Shown: piece by piece, positions 17,713 to 27,900 of the stretch
How the letters are laid out: each line of letters starts with the position of its first letter
Position numbering within the stretch: position 1 is the stretch's first letter
From: Candidatus Methanoperedens sp.
GTDB taxonomy: Archaea; Halobacteriota; Methanosarcinia; Methanosarcinales; Methanoperedenaceae
Reading direction: 5' to 3'
Assembly: GCA_012026795.1 (NCBI GenBank)
Contig: VEPM01000006.1
Span: 124,001-188,000 of the forward strand
DNA length: 64,000 nt
The notes under the pieces: generated by a model
The model's database searches: none
Seen by the model: only the letters and a program-made list of their open reading frames with translations
Told to the model about the DNA's origin: nothing
Position numbers and translations under genes: made by a program

Positions 17713-18537
17713 TCATTTGCCCAGCTTTTTTATCGTCTCTTGAAGTGCTACCATCAATTCTTTGACTTCCTCTTTCTTTGGAACCCGGGCAACAACAACC
17801 CCTCCCTTCATCTTCGTTTCTATGAGTTGTTCTATTCTTTCCCTGTAACTATCCCTGTATTCGGTTATATTAAATTCCCCGGATAACCCTTGAATGATCT
17901 TTGTTGCCAGTTCTATCTCTTTTTGTGAGGGTTTTTTGAGTTTTGAAAAGTCTTCTATATCGCCCGGATTAACAACCTCATCAGCATAACGCAGGGTTGT
18001 CAGGATTAAAACCCCCTTGTATTCATACACAACAACCGGATATTCTTTTGTTCTCATAGTGATCGTTCCCATCCCTGCCTTACCCTCCTGCCGGATCGCT
18101 GTCATCAGCAGGCTGTAGGCATCAAGGTCATTATCAGGTGCAAGGATGTACGACTTTTCAAAATATACAGGATCAATTGAGAGTAAACTGATAAATTTAT
18201 CAAGCTTGATCTTCTGGTCCGATTCGGGTTTTATGGCTTCCAGTTCCTCTTTTTTGAGAACTATAAACTCATTCTTTCGTATTTCATATCCTTTTGCCGT
18301 ATTTTTCCAATCAACCGCTTTATTATCCCTTGTGCAGACCCGCTCATATTTTAAGGGCTGTCCGTCTTCTTTATGCAAAAGCCTGAATGAAAATGCTTTA
18401 TCAAGGATCATTGTATGGACCTTGACCGGTATATTGACAAGCCCTATTGTGATACTGCCGCTCCAGACGGGCCTGCCAGGAGGTTTAGTTGTTTCTTCAT
18501 CATTCCCCACTTTAATTGAGTCTTCATCATTTTCCAT
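17713..18537 (-). CDS. ku: Ku homodimer protein of non-homologous end joining
   Basis: A 274-residue prokaryotic-type Ku: RPVWSGSITIGLVNIPVKVHT at residues 20-40 is the signature, then FRLLHKEDG, VDWKNTAKGYE, and a ring-forming core to about residue 250. The C-terminus is Lys/Glu-rich. Ku encircles DNA ends and recruits the ligase LigD in bacteria. Ku is rare in archaea and suggests acquisition from bacteria. No LigD ligase, polymerase or nuclease is encoded nearby. An acidic N-terminal tail of about 20 residues precedes the core. Upstream, a decayed frame ends one base before the start. Confidence 0.93.
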   Translation of the reverse strand: MENDEDSIKVGNDEETTKPPGRPVWSGSITIGLVNIPVKVHTMILDKAFSFRLLHKEDGQPLKYERVCTRDNKAVDWKNTAKGYEIRKNEFIVLKKEELEAIKPESDQKIKLDKFISLLSIDPVYFEKSYILAPDNDLDAYSLLMTAIRQEGKAGMGTITMRTKEYPVVVYEYKGVLILTTLRYADEVVNPGDIEDFSKLKKPSQKEIELATKIIQGLSGEFNITEYRDSYRERIEQLIETKMKGGVVVARVPKKEEVKELMVALQETIKKLGK

Positions 18538-18538
18538 A

Positions 18539-18667
18539 TTATCCCACTTCCAGTGCCTGTTTATTTTCCAGTAACCCCTCCCAGGGATCGTTCTTTCTTT
18601 TTAATATAGTAAATATGTTGAACTCCTCAGGTCTTAATCCTTTCTTAATTTGTGAATGATACTTTCG
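18539..18667 (-). pseudogene. Possible coding remnant upstream of ku
   Basis: A 42-codon open frame without a start codon, protein-like in composition, ending one base before the ku ATG. Part reads KKGLRPEEFNIFTILKRK, then NDPWEGLLENKQALEVG and stop. Another frame upstream (MAEELTKVSFTN from about 18686) would join after a frameshift. It may be the tail of a lost gene once coupled to ku. I do not recognise the family. Confidence 0.25.
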
Positions 18668-18803
18668 TTAGTTCTTCCGCCATAGTTTTATCAGTATTGC
18701 TGCATAGCCAGCGACCAATATAATAACATGTTTAGATAAGTAATAATAGTTATTTTATCTGCATGGCAGGATTCTTATATTATTCTCACTATAAACATCC
18801 TTT

Positions 18804-19091
18804 ATGGAAATCCGGCTTTCACGCCCCTGTGTTGAAGATCCCACCCGATATATTGCGGAATGTAATTTCGGAAAACAATTCGTCATGGAAAAATTATGCG
18901 ATATCTTGCGTGAAATCGGGGCTAATGAGTTAAAATGCTCGTTAAACCTTGGCGTTGCCCGTTTTGAACTAGAAGGAAAAAGCGTGATGTTATATAAAAG
19001 CGGGCGGGTAGATATCAGGAGAATCCGGAACACAGATGAGGCCCGGATCTTCCTTGAAAAAATATTTTTAATGGTCAGGGATGCTTTTTAG
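18804..19091 (+). CDS. 95-residue protein of unknown function
   Basis: Starts MEIRLSRPCVEDPTRYIAEC, with a central ELKCSLNLGVARFELEGK and MLYKSGRVDIRRIRN near residue 64. The alternation of amphipathic helices and strands, with a basic surface, resembles half of a TBP-like or ACT-like alpha/beta fold, but I cannot assign it. It has two Cys in the N-terminal part. It stands alone, and its 3' end overlaps the convergent membrane gene by 4 bases. Codon use is typical of the window. Confidence 0.65.
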   Translation: MEIRLSRPCVEDPTRYIAECNFGKQFVMEKLCDILREIGANELKCSLNLGVARFELEGKSVMLYKSGRVDIRRIRNTDEARIFLEKIFLMVRDAF

Positions 19092-19408
19092 CGATATATC
19101 CTCTTTGAGAATTCACCGATCTTATCCTCTGTTTTCTGGACAAAAGCATCCATCTTCTTATCAAGATGATCTTCAACACCCTGGATATTTATCCTTAATG
19201 AGCGTTCCTTTGCATCAATACCTTCTTCAATATTTCTTAATCTTCCATCAAGCAGCAATATCATTGCTGCAAGAGAACCAATTAAAAGAACTGCTGCCAG
19301 TATTATCACAGGGTCGGCAGGATTGCCAAGACGTGTCAACCATTTAATAGTCAATACAACTGAAGACAGTGTCATTATCACTGCAAGTGAGATATCCTTA
19401 GTGTCCAT
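19088..19408 (-). CDS. Small membrane protein with coiled coil
   Basis: A 106-residue protein with two hydrophobic helices (about 8-25 and 32-52), separated by a short loop RLGNPADP, then a charged coiled-coil tail (about 55-100) rich in Glu, Lys, Asp and Arg. The layout suggests a membrane anchor with a cytoplasmic oligomerising tail. No family is recognised. A TATA-like TTTTTATATACTGG lies upstream near 19420-19435. Confidence 0.6.
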   Translation of the reverse strand: MDTKDISLAVIMTLSSVVLTIKWLTRLGNPADPVIILAAVLLIGSLAAMILLLDGRLRNIEEGIDAKERSLRINIQGVEDHLDKKMDAFVQKTEDKIGEFSKRIYR

Positions 19409-19531
19409 TCATCCACCTCTGTTTTTATATACTGGATATTCTTTTGCAGATATATATATTTGTTTATAGGTTTCTCGATAATTTCAAGCTCAATCACTTT
19501 TTAAACTTTGCACATTATATTACCACATTAT

Positions 19532-21898
19532 ATGCACAAACCTGAATTACTGGCTCCGGTCGGCAGCAAAGAAGCGCTAATCGCAGCTATCGGGAACGGA
19601 GCTGATGCTGTGTATTTTGGCGGAACGCTTTTTAGCGCGCGGCAGTTTGCATACAATTTCACGAATGAGGAACTCGAATGGGCTATTGATTATGCACATA
19701 TCCGTGGAGTCAGGGCATATGTGACCGTTAATACGCTGGTAAAGGATACGGAACTTGAAAAAGCAGGTGAATATCTGCATTTTCTTTGTAACGCGGGCGC
19801 TGATGCGGTCATAGTCCAGGATATTGGAATCCTGCGCCTGCTTCGGGAGCAGCTTCCTGCTCTTCCGGTTCATGCCAGCACCCAGATGACGATCCACAAT
19901 ATTGAAGGAGCGAAGTTCCTCCAGGAAATGGGCGTCAAGCGCATTGTTCTTGCGCGCGAAATGTCACTTGATGAGATTTCCCGTATCAAATCGCAATCAT
20001 CGATCGAAATTGAAACCTTTATCCATGGCGCCTTGTGTTTTTCTTATTCAGGCCAGTGCTTATTGAGCAGCATGATAGGGGGGCGAAGCGGGAACCGCGG
20101 ATATTGCGCCCAGCCATGCAGGAAAAAATACAGGATCGGTGAAGTCGAAGGTTATCTCCTAAGTCCCAGAGACCTTAACATGAGCGAGCATATCGGCGCA
20201 TTGATGGATGCCGGTATCGATTCATTCAAGATAGAAGGACGGATGAAGCGCCCGGAATATGTTGCAGGAGTAGTTCGGGTTTATCGAAAACTTATCGACA
20301 GGTACCCTGCCGCACCCGCGGATTTCCGGGTAACAAAAGATGAAAAACACACCCTTCTTCAATTGTTCAACAGGGAATTTACAACGGGTTACTTTTTCGG
20401 GAATCCCGCAGGTAAGTTAATGAGCAGGAAATACCCGCATAATCGCGGAACGATGCTTGGAAAAACCGTTGATTATGATGCACGTACAAAATTGGTCTCA
20501 ATAGACATCAGGGCACCGTTAAGGATCGGGGATGGTATAGGCATAGGGAACTGGGAAACAGGAATTACGGTCAGGAATATCTATATTGGCAACAAAATTG
20601 CCACAGAAGCCGCCACGGGTTCTACTGTAAAGATACCTCTTGATATTGAAGTTACAGAGAATGAAGTTGTCTACAAGACTTTTGATAGCAAGCTTATGGC
20701 ATCACTGGAAAGGAATGCCAGGAAAATCCCGATAAAAATGTCTTTTAAAGCAAAAATCGGTGAGCTGCCCGGACTCCTGATCGATGATGGCGAAAATAAA
20801 GTTTCCATGAATGGAAATATAGTAAATCCTGCAAAAACAACACCAGTTTCCAAAAGTTCGATCGCTGAACAGCTAATAAAGCTTGGCAATACTATTTTTG
20901 AAGCAAAAGAAGTGGATTTTGAGCTTGATAAGAATATTTTCATACCCATCTCTGAATTGAACTCCATCCGAAGATCTGCGATTGAGGAGCTTACGAAAAT
21001 CCGCGCCCGGAAATGGAAAAAGGAATGCGGTGAACTGAAAATATCTTTTGAACAACGAAAGTTTGAGATTAAACCTAGATTAGCAGTCAATATGAGTTCT
21101 GTTGATTGTCTTGAAGCTGCTGTTGATGGCGGCGCTGATGTTATTTACATAGGTAACGAATCTTTTGCTAAAGAGAAATACTATGAGGCAATTCAATATG
21201 CGCATACAAAAGGTGTTAAATATATCATCAGCACCCCACGAATTGTAAAAGATTTAAAAGAACTTGATATTCTTGATACCCAATCAAATCCGGATATCAA
21301 AGACCCGGTTGAAATAGCAGATGGTTTTCTTGTTGCGAATCTGGGTGTCCTGCAGCATCTTCGAACAAATTTTGCCAATAAGCCAATTGTTATCGATTAT
21401 CCACTTAACATTTTTAACAGGCAGGCTTTAGATTATTTCTTGAATTTCAGCCAGAGAGTGACACTATCGCCGGAACTTACATTGAATGAAATAAGAGAGC
21501 TTGCGCAATCAGGGCCAGCGGAATGCATCGTGCATGGTTTTTTTCCGCTAATGGTATCAGAGCATGACCTCACAGGAAGTCTTTTTCCAGGAGGAAAGAC
21601 AGGAGATATTTTCCTGAAAGATGAAAAAGGCTTTAAATTCCCGGTCATAACGGACACGCACAAGCGCACTAATATTATGAATTCCCGCGAGTTGTGTTTG
21701 CTTGGATATGTTCCCGATATAATAAAAGCAGGTGTTAGCTGCCTCAGGATAGAAGCAGGAACTTATGATGCAGAGACGACAGGAAAAATCACGAAAGAAT
21801 ACAGGGAAGCGATCGATGATGCTGTTTGCGGACGACAGAATGAAAAACGCTGTCAGGGTGAGCATACCACGGGTCATTACTTCAGGGGGGTTTTATAA
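19532..21898 (+). CDS. U32-family peptidase-like protein (RlhA/TrhP-type)
   Basis: A 788-residue protein with the U32 core at residues 1-290: LAPVGSKEALIAAIGNGADAV at the start and the cysteine motif GALCFSYSGQCLLSS ... NRGYCAQPCR near 175-205. Members once called collagenases are now linked to RNA hydroxylation (RlhA on 23S rRNA, TrhP on tRNA U34), with those Cys likely binding an Fe-S cluster. Residues from about 510 form a second, diverged U32-like barrel lacking the Cys set (AVNMSSVDCLEAAVDGGADV). The ATG at 19532 is preferred over 19508 because the family starts with KPELLAPVG. It stands alone on the plus strand. Confidence 0.88.
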   Translation: MHKPELLAPVGSKEALIAAIGNGADAVYFGGTLFSARQFAYNFTNEELEWAIDYAHIRGVRAYVTVNTLVKDTELEKAGEYLHFLCNAGADAVIVQDIGILRLLREQLPALPVHASTQMTIHNIEGAKFLQEMGVKRIVLAREMSLDEISRIKSQSSIEIETFIHGALCFSYSGQCLLSSMIGGRSGNRGYCAQPCRKKYRIGEVEGYLLSPRDLNMSEHIGALMDAGIDSFKIEGRMKRPEYVAGVVRVYRKLIDRYPAAPADFRVTKDEKHTLLQLFNREFTTGYFFGNPAGKLMSRKYPHNRGTMLGKTVDYDARTKLVSIDIRAPLRIGDGIGIGNWETGITVRNIYIGNKIATEAATGSTVKIPLDIEVTENEVVYKTFDSKLMASLERNARKIPIKMSFKAKIGELPGLLIDDGENKVSMNGNIVNPAKTTPVSKSSIAEQLIKLGNTIFEAKEVDFELDKNIFIPISELNSIRRSAIEELTKIRARKWKKECGELKISFEQRKFEIKPRLAVNMSSVDCLEAAVDGGADVIYIGNESFAKEKYYEAIQYAHTKGVKYIISTPRIVKDLKELDILDTQSNPDIKDPVEIADGFLVANLGVLQHLRTNFANKPIVIDYPLNIFNRQALDYFLNFSQRVTLSPELTLNEIRELAQSGPAECIVHGFFPLMVSEHDLTGSLFPGGKTGDIFLKDEKGFKFPVITDTHKRTNIMNSRELCLLGYVPDIIKAGVSCLRIEAGTYDAETTGKITKEYREAIDDAVCGRQNEKRCQGEHTTGHYFRGVL

Positions 21899-21907
21899 TT
21901 TATGATT

Positions 21908-23287
21908 TTATGACAGCCCAGAATAAAGCAGACCTGAAACAATCGCTCCCGAAATAGTTGCAACAAGATTTACCCCATTGTTTGTAAGATAACCTTTTTG
22001 CTGAAGCGTTGCGCCAAGCAGGCTATCAATGTTCGTACCTATAAATCCTCCTGCTGTCACGATAATTACAAGGGAAAGGTCTATTGATACCAGAATAAAA
22101 GCCAGAAGGGCGATTGCTAATGATCCTAAAAATGCCGCCGTCTCACCCAGGATCGAGACAGCACCATCAGTTCCAGGCTTTACTTTTTTGAATGTTGTGA
22201 TCATCCTTGGCTCTCCTATATAGGTTTCACCTATCTCACTTGCCAGGGTATCACCGCATGCTGTTGCCACTGACCCCAGATAGGCTGCCAGCAAAACCTG
22301 CCCATGCCAGGGAAAGATCCCATACGCTATGGCAAGCGTAAGACCTGCCAGTGAGTTGGAAAACACATTCTTATATCCTCTGATTCCTCCTTTTCCTTCA
22401 GCAATTCCCCTGGCCAATTTAAAATTATATTTATAGCGGGTAAACACGCTGCCAAGCAGGAAAAAAGCAAGAAGCATAAAAAACCAGTTAACACCGCTTG
22501 ATATTATTATCACTACCCCAAGCAGTGTTGCAGAAAGCATGGCAGACACGTCAGCAACATGCGCCCTGTAGGAAAGATAACCGAGAAAGAACGAAAATAC
22601 AAGCACCTTCATAAGATAAGAAGCATCTACATTATATCCGAACATATAAAAAAGCCACATTACCATGGCTGAGCCAAAAGGGATTATAATATTATCTTCA
22701 TCCTTTGTCATGGATTCAAGAAGGGCGCCGGTAAGAGCTCCGATTACAGAAAGAAATATCAGCATTCCGACCGGAACATATAAAGTGAAACCGGATATCC
22801 ATCCTCCTATAAATAAAGCAAATATACTCCCTGAAATCAGGAAAATGATACTTGATTTTGCAGAATAAATTTTAATCCTGATTTGCTTATTATTCACGAT
22901 TTGTTTTTTTTCTTTGTCAATAACATGTATGATATCCGCAACGCCGTCACCAAATGTTGTAATAACAAAAGCAGCCCCGATAATAAATAATGGGAATTTA
23001 TTTACTCCTGCAGTGTCTACCCCGATCAAAAGGCTGATCGCCAGGAGAATTCCCGTCGTCAGGAATAGCTGTATCATATTGATAAGCTTCCCCGCTTTTA
23101 AGTCTGATTCTCTTGCAAAGAACCGGAAAAATGATGAGTTGGCAGGGACAAATGAAAGAATGATCGCTGCAATAAAAAACAAAAGGGCTAACAGGAAAAT
23201 ATTTTCATTGAAAAACGGAAAAAACAGAACCAGCAATCCAAGAAGAATATAATTGATTTGTTTCTCATATTCCTTTGTTGGCATCAT
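21908..23287 (-). CDS. DUF92/TIGR00297 membrane protein with kinase-like N-terminal half
   Basis: A 459-residue polytopic membrane protein. The C-terminal half (about 225-459) is a DUF92 domain: ACGDTLASEIG, KPGTDGAVSILGETAA and FIGTNIDSLLGA are diagnostic. Plant DUF92 (VTE6) phosphorylates phytyl phosphate. The N-terminal half (about 20-225) resembles CTP-dependent polyprenol kinases (SEC59/VTE5): FGDGVADI near residue 112, then KSSIIFLISGS near 145, in degenerate form. Two linked isoprenoid-alcohol phosphorylation steps are therefore possible; this is inference. It diverges from a cis-prenyltransferase-like gene by 60 bases, which supports a polyprenyl-lipid role. Confidence 0.8.
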   Translation of the reverse strand: MMPTKEYEKQINYILLGLLVLFFPFFNENIFLLALLFFIAAIILSFVPANSSFFRFFARESDLKAGKLINMIQLFLTTGILLAISLLIGVDTAGVNKFPLFIIGAAFVITTFGDGVADIIHVIDKEKKQIVNNKQIRIKIYSAKSSIIFLISGSIFALFIGGWISGFTLYVPVGMLIFLSVIGALTGALLESMTKDEDNIIIPFGSAMVMWLFYMFGYNVDASYLMKVLVFSFFLGYLSYRAHVADVSAMLSATLLGVVIIISSGVNWFFMLLAFFLLGSVFTRYKYNFKLARGIAEGKGGIRGYKNVFSNSLAGLTLAIAYGIFPWHGQVLLAAYLGSVATACGDTLASEIGETYIGEPRMITTFKKVKPGTDGAVSILGETAAFLGSLAIALLAFILVSIDLSLVIIVTAGGFIGTNIDSLLGATLQQKGYLTNNGVNLVATISGAIVSGLLYSGLS

Positions 23288-23347
23288 TTGTCACAGAAAT
23301 GGTATTTACAGGCAAATACTTTATCCTTATACTCCATTAAAGGGGCG

Positions 23348-24001
23348 ATGGGATTTATCTCAAAATTATATGAATTGAATCTTAAGACAAAGATAAAAGA
23401 AATGAATATACCGGATCATATTGTTCTTGCACTGTTTGAAACTGATCTTTTTGCAGATGCAGATTACCTGAAATTAAACTCATTTGCGTGCTGGTGCAAA
23501 GAGACCGGAGTAAAAATCGTTACTGTTTATATTAATATAATCGAAGTGGACACCCACATCAGCAATAAAATCTGCAATAAACTATCAACAGAAATTCCGC
23601 CTGCACTTAAAAATATCACACCAAATATTAATATCATAAAAAGAGGAGACAAAGAAATAAGTAAACACAAAACAAAAGATATGGTTATTGATATATCACT
23701 TGGTTACAGCGGAAAATATGAACTGACAAAGGCATTGAAGGAAGTCATGTTACAGGTAAAAAAGGGGAACTTATCTCCTGATGATATAAATGAAGATGTT
23801 ATCGAATCCCATTTATTGTTTAAATCTGAGCCTGATATTGTTATCCGGGCAGGAGGTAAAAGATTGACTGATTTTCTTATCTGGCAGTCTGTTTATTCTG
23901 AACTTTATTTTACAGACGTCAACTGGCTGGATTTCAGGAAGGTTGACTTCCTGAGAGTGCTGAGGGATTTCCAGAAGCGGAAAAGAAGATTCGGGAAATG
24001 A
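23348..24001 (+). CDS. Non-catalytic cis-prenyltransferase-like subunit (NgBR/Nus1-like)
   Basis: A 217-residue protein of the cis-prenyltransferase fold. Where active enzymes have the catalytic MDGNRR, it reads HIVLALFETDL (residues 24-34), so the Asp and phosphate-binding Arg are gone. It keeps the dimer-interface end RAGGKRLTDFLIWQ and SELYF. It finishes in RRFGK, an RxG motif at the extreme C-terminus as in eukaryotic Nus1/NgBR, where it completes the active site of the partner. AAAGGGG precedes the ATG at 23348; the longer frame upstream would overlap the divergent DUF92 gene. It converges with the catalytic homologue, 12 bases apart. Confidence 0.8.
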   Translation: MGFISKLYELNLKTKIKEMNIPDHIVLALFETDLFADADYLKLNSFACWCKETGVKIVTVYINIIEVDTHISNKICNKLSTEIPPALKNITPNINIIKRGDKEISKHKTKDMVIDISLGYSGKYELTKALKEVMLQVKKGNLSPDDINEDVIESHLLFKSEPDIVIRAGGKRLTDFLIWQSVYSELYFTDVNWLDFRKVDFLRVLRDFQKRKRRFGK

Positions 24002-24013
24002 TCGATTAAAAAA

Positions 24014-24958
24014 TTACCACTTGATCATGCTATTTAATACTACATTACGGAGTGCAAGTTCATGGAGTATCTTTATAACCTCTTCTTTCGGTATCGATAT
24101 GGATCTCCTCGATATCCGAATGACATCTTCTGCTTCCACCATACCGTAATAGCTTAAAAGTTTTACAACACGCATAATTGTGTTCTTCTGTCTTTCATGC
24201 TCCCGTGTCTGGAACGTGCGAATGGCCCGGAGAAGGTCGATCCTTCGAAACTCTGGCCAGAAAGGAGCACAAAAGTATGCTGCGCATTCATTGCCATTTG
24301 CCTGCCATGGAAGGAAATTGGAAATTCTTTCATCCCCGCCTGTCCTGATTATAAGATCCACATACGGAACAGAACCGCTTGAAGGATATAAATGATTGGA
24401 AATCGTTTCTTCATTAATATCTTTTATAGATAGTTCTCCATTTTTGACTTTACAGGCCATTTTTCGTGCCGCATCCACAAGTTCCTGCCGCCCCCCATAA
24501 GCAAGAGCCACATTCAGATATAAGCCATTATAATCCCGTGTTATTTCCTCAGCATGTTTTGCAGATGATTTTAATGCTGGCGGAAGCAGGTCTATATTAC
24601 CCAGGACCCTTACCCTCATCCGGCGTTTATGTGTACGCTCATCCGTGCATATTTTATCGAACTTGATCCCGATAAGTTCAAAAAGCCTGTTTTTCTCAGC
24701 CTCATCCCTGTCGAAATTCTCTGTTGAGAAAGCATAGACAGTAAGCTGCTTAATTCCGAGGTCAAAACTCCAGTCAAGGACTTTTTCCGTAGTATCTGCT
24801 CCCTTGAAATGGCCATAATATTGTGCCAATCCGCGAGTTCTTGCAAACCTCCTGTTGCCGTCCATTATAATAGCAACATGCTCCGGGACAGGCTTGTCCT
24901 TTATTTCCCTTGCAAGTAATACCTCATAACCACTATACAATAATCCCGTTAAATTCAA
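24014..24958 (-). CDS. Catalytic cis-prenyltransferase (polyprenyl diphosphate synthase)
   Basis: A 314-residue enzyme that condenses isopentenyl diphosphate into a long Z-polyprenyl diphosphate, the carrier for protein glycosylation. HVAIIMDGNRRFAR (residues 27-40) has catalytic Asp33; VYAFSTENF, AYGGRQELVDA and RTGGDERISNFLPWQ are intact. After the last core helix it reads RTFQTREHERQK, so the RxG motif that homodimeric enzymes carry here is absent. A C-terminal helical extension of about 60 residues follows. The start is TTG; a TATA-like AATTTAAATAG about 25 bases upstream suggests a leaderless message. With the neighbouring non-catalytic homologue it probably forms a heteromeric enzyme. 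Confidence 0.88.
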   Translation of the reverse strand: MNLTGLLYSGYEVLLAREIKDKPVPEHVAIIMDGNRRFARTRGLAQYYGHFKGADTTEKVLDWSFDLGIKQLTVYAFSTENFDRDEAEKNRLFELIGIKFDKICTDERTHKRRMRVRVLGNIDLLPPALKSSAKHAEEITRDYNGLYLNVALAYGGRQELVDAARKMACKVKNGELSIKDINEETISNHLYPSSGSVPYVDLIIRTGGDERISNFLPWQANGNECAAYFCAPFWPEFRRIDLLRAIRTFQTREHERQKNTIMRVVKLLSYYGMVEAEDVIRISRRSISIPKEEVIKILHELALRNVVLNSMIKW

Positions 24959-24999
24959 TTTATCACTGGATTCTCTTACAGTATGAGAACTATTTAAAT

Positions 25000-27900
25000 T
25001 TACCCAAAGTCATGAAGTTTGCGTTGTTCTTCCAATTTTTCTTCCGGTGGGGGAGTGGAACCTATCTGCTTCAAAACTTTAATCGCGACTTTTGTGCCTA
25101 TGATCTTTGCAACTTTACCTGGCTCCTGCACCCGCAGCATCTCCATATCCCTTATCCCTGCATCGAATAATTTGCGTGCGCGTACCCGCCCGATGCCCCG
25201 GATCTGGATAAGATCAAGAAGCTGCAGACTTGCCCCATACTCGACCCGTCTTTCAAGTTCCCTTGCTTTACCTGCTGATGAATGTTTGAGGAACGTTCCA
25301 AGTTCAGCCATTGAATGGACAAGCCAGAGCGTTGTTTCTGAAAGCGCCCTGATATCCCCTTCTCCGATCCCGAATTTTTTCACGATGTCTTCTTCTTTTA
25401 TCTCATTTATCCAGTCAAGCATCACGCATGCTGTTTTTACCTGTGAGAGGAACCATTCATAATCAACTTTGAACTGGGGCGGGATATGTACGAATTCGGT
25501 ATGGTGGTTCATGATAAAATCGCTTAGCCAGTTGTAATCATTTGAGCGCAGATAAAGCTGGCGCATATCGGGTGTCGAGGCAATAAGATGCAGAAGCGTC
25601 ATTTCTGTAAATTGTATGCCTTTTTCGTCTATCTTTTCCATCCCTTCGATCATCAATGAAGCTGAAAGCGGATCGATATACAGGCGTGAGACCATTTCTC
25701 CAAGGCGGGTGGCAAAAAGCCCGTCTTTCTGGACGATCATCTTCTTTTCAACAAGGAAACGTATTATATTGTCAATCACAACTTTGAGACTCCACGGTTC
25801 CTGCTGGGTTGAATAAAAAGTAGCACGCATGAACTCCAGCAATTCAACCATATCTTTTGCAAATCCTGTAACGATCAAAGAAAGGATATGTGTGCGTAAT
25901 GCATTTTCAGAACCGAGCTTCGACCATATATTCTCAGCACCTGCAAGAACATATTGCTTCATGAGTTCACCAAGCTCATCATATGTTTTTGCAACAAGGA
26001 CAGATTCACCATAAGGGTCAAGCCTCGGCCTTCCTGCTCTTCCTGCCATCTGCTTGTATTCAAGAACGGGTATGGGAACCTGGCCAAAATTCATATCATA
26101 ACGCCTGTAACCTTTGATTATCACCCGCCGCGCAGGAAGATTCAGCCCTGCTGCAAGTGTGGGTGTCGCTGCTATCACTTTTATAATTCCATTACGGAAT
26201 CCTGCTTCGACGAGCTTTCGCTGCTCTGAGATAAGACCTGCATGATGGAATGCACTGCCGTTCGCAACACACATCGCAAGTTTTTTTGCAGTATCCACTT
26301 CACTTGTTTCATGAACTTCTGCCGCGAGAACTTTTAGTTTTTCCCTGGTATCATTATCAAGAAGTTCAGATATTGATATACCCACTCGCCCTGCCATACC
26401 TTCAGTGTTCTTCCTGCTGCTTTCAAAAACAAGGCATTGTCCCCCTTCTTTTATAGTATCGGCAGCGAGTGATATGGCGCTGTCCCTGTGGAATTCCCTG
26501 ACCTCGCGCTGGCTCCTGTCCCCGAAATTAATGGCATTCCCGAAAAAGACTCCTTCTTTTAATACGATCGGACGCCATTCACTTAAAACAAGTCCGGCAG
26601 AAAGCCATTTTGCAACTTCCCTGGCATTCCCTATAGTTGCCGAAAGCGCTATTATCTGCGGTTTTTGTTTCATCAATTTCGCGAGTACTATCTCAAGTGT
26701 CGGCCCGCGGTCGGGCGAGTCGATAAGATGCACCTCATCTGCGATCACTACTGTAATTTCACTGATCCAGTGAGACCTGTTACGAAGCAGTGAATCCACT
26801 TTTTCGGATGTAGCAACAATAATATCAAAATTACCCAGCCACTCATCATTGGAATCAAAATCACCTGTGGCAATGCCAGTTGAAACTCCGCGCCCGTCGC
26901 TTTTCTTTATGCTCTCGAAACTGCGGAAACGCTCATACTTTTCACTTGCAAGAGCGCGAAGAGGCACTATATAGAGGGCTTTTCCTTTTTTAGTTTCATT
27001 CAATACCGATTGCAGCATGACAAATTCCGCAAGCAGGGTTTTACCTGAAGCTGTGGGGATAGCGGCTACGATGTTTTTGCCTTCGAGGAGACCTGCATCA
27101 ATCGCTGCTGACTGTGGCGGGTAGAGGGATTGGATCCCTGAATCCATGTAAAATTGTTTTATTTGGGCTGGCAGGTTGAGATCGGTAATTTTTATTCTTT
27201 TTTCATTTTCAACAGGTGCAGGTTTATTAATTTTATTGGCCGGAGTGAATCCGGAATCGGTTATTATTGGTTTTTCGATTTGTTTTTCTTTTATGATTTT
27301 CCCTTTTTTCATTTGTGCGCAATGACCGCAATTTTCCTGTTCTGATTTCAGAAGCAATCGATTACACTTTTTCCCGGAAGGCAGAATATGTGAACATCGA
27401 GGATAATCATGTTTTAAATATATTGGGCATTTTTCAAAATCCAATATTTTATCCTTAATTTCTTTTCTTAAGAAGCAAAGCAGGCGCTTTTCTTCATCAT
27501 CAATACAAAATTGCCCATCGCCATTCTGTTCTATGCAGATAGGTATGAAAGGATTATAAATTTCGTTTTTTTTAATGATGAATTTAATTTCATTTTCAAG
27601 ATGCAATTTTGATTCAATCCAATCTGGCGGTTCAATTTTAAGTATTATTAATTCAATACCCGCTTCTGTCAAATCTTTTATTTTAAAATCATCAGGTGGA
27701 TTTGAGACAACAATTTCTATTGCCCGTATAACTTTACCCTCTTTGTTCAATAAGCTAATATCAGGTCTTCTTCCATTTTCTAAACCTTTTTCACGTTTGA
27801 TATTGTTTATATTTTTTAGAAAGTTAATTCGTTGAATTCTTGGTTCCTTTTCTTGTGAATTAGAATGGGAATCAATATTTACGCCGATATAGAATGATTC

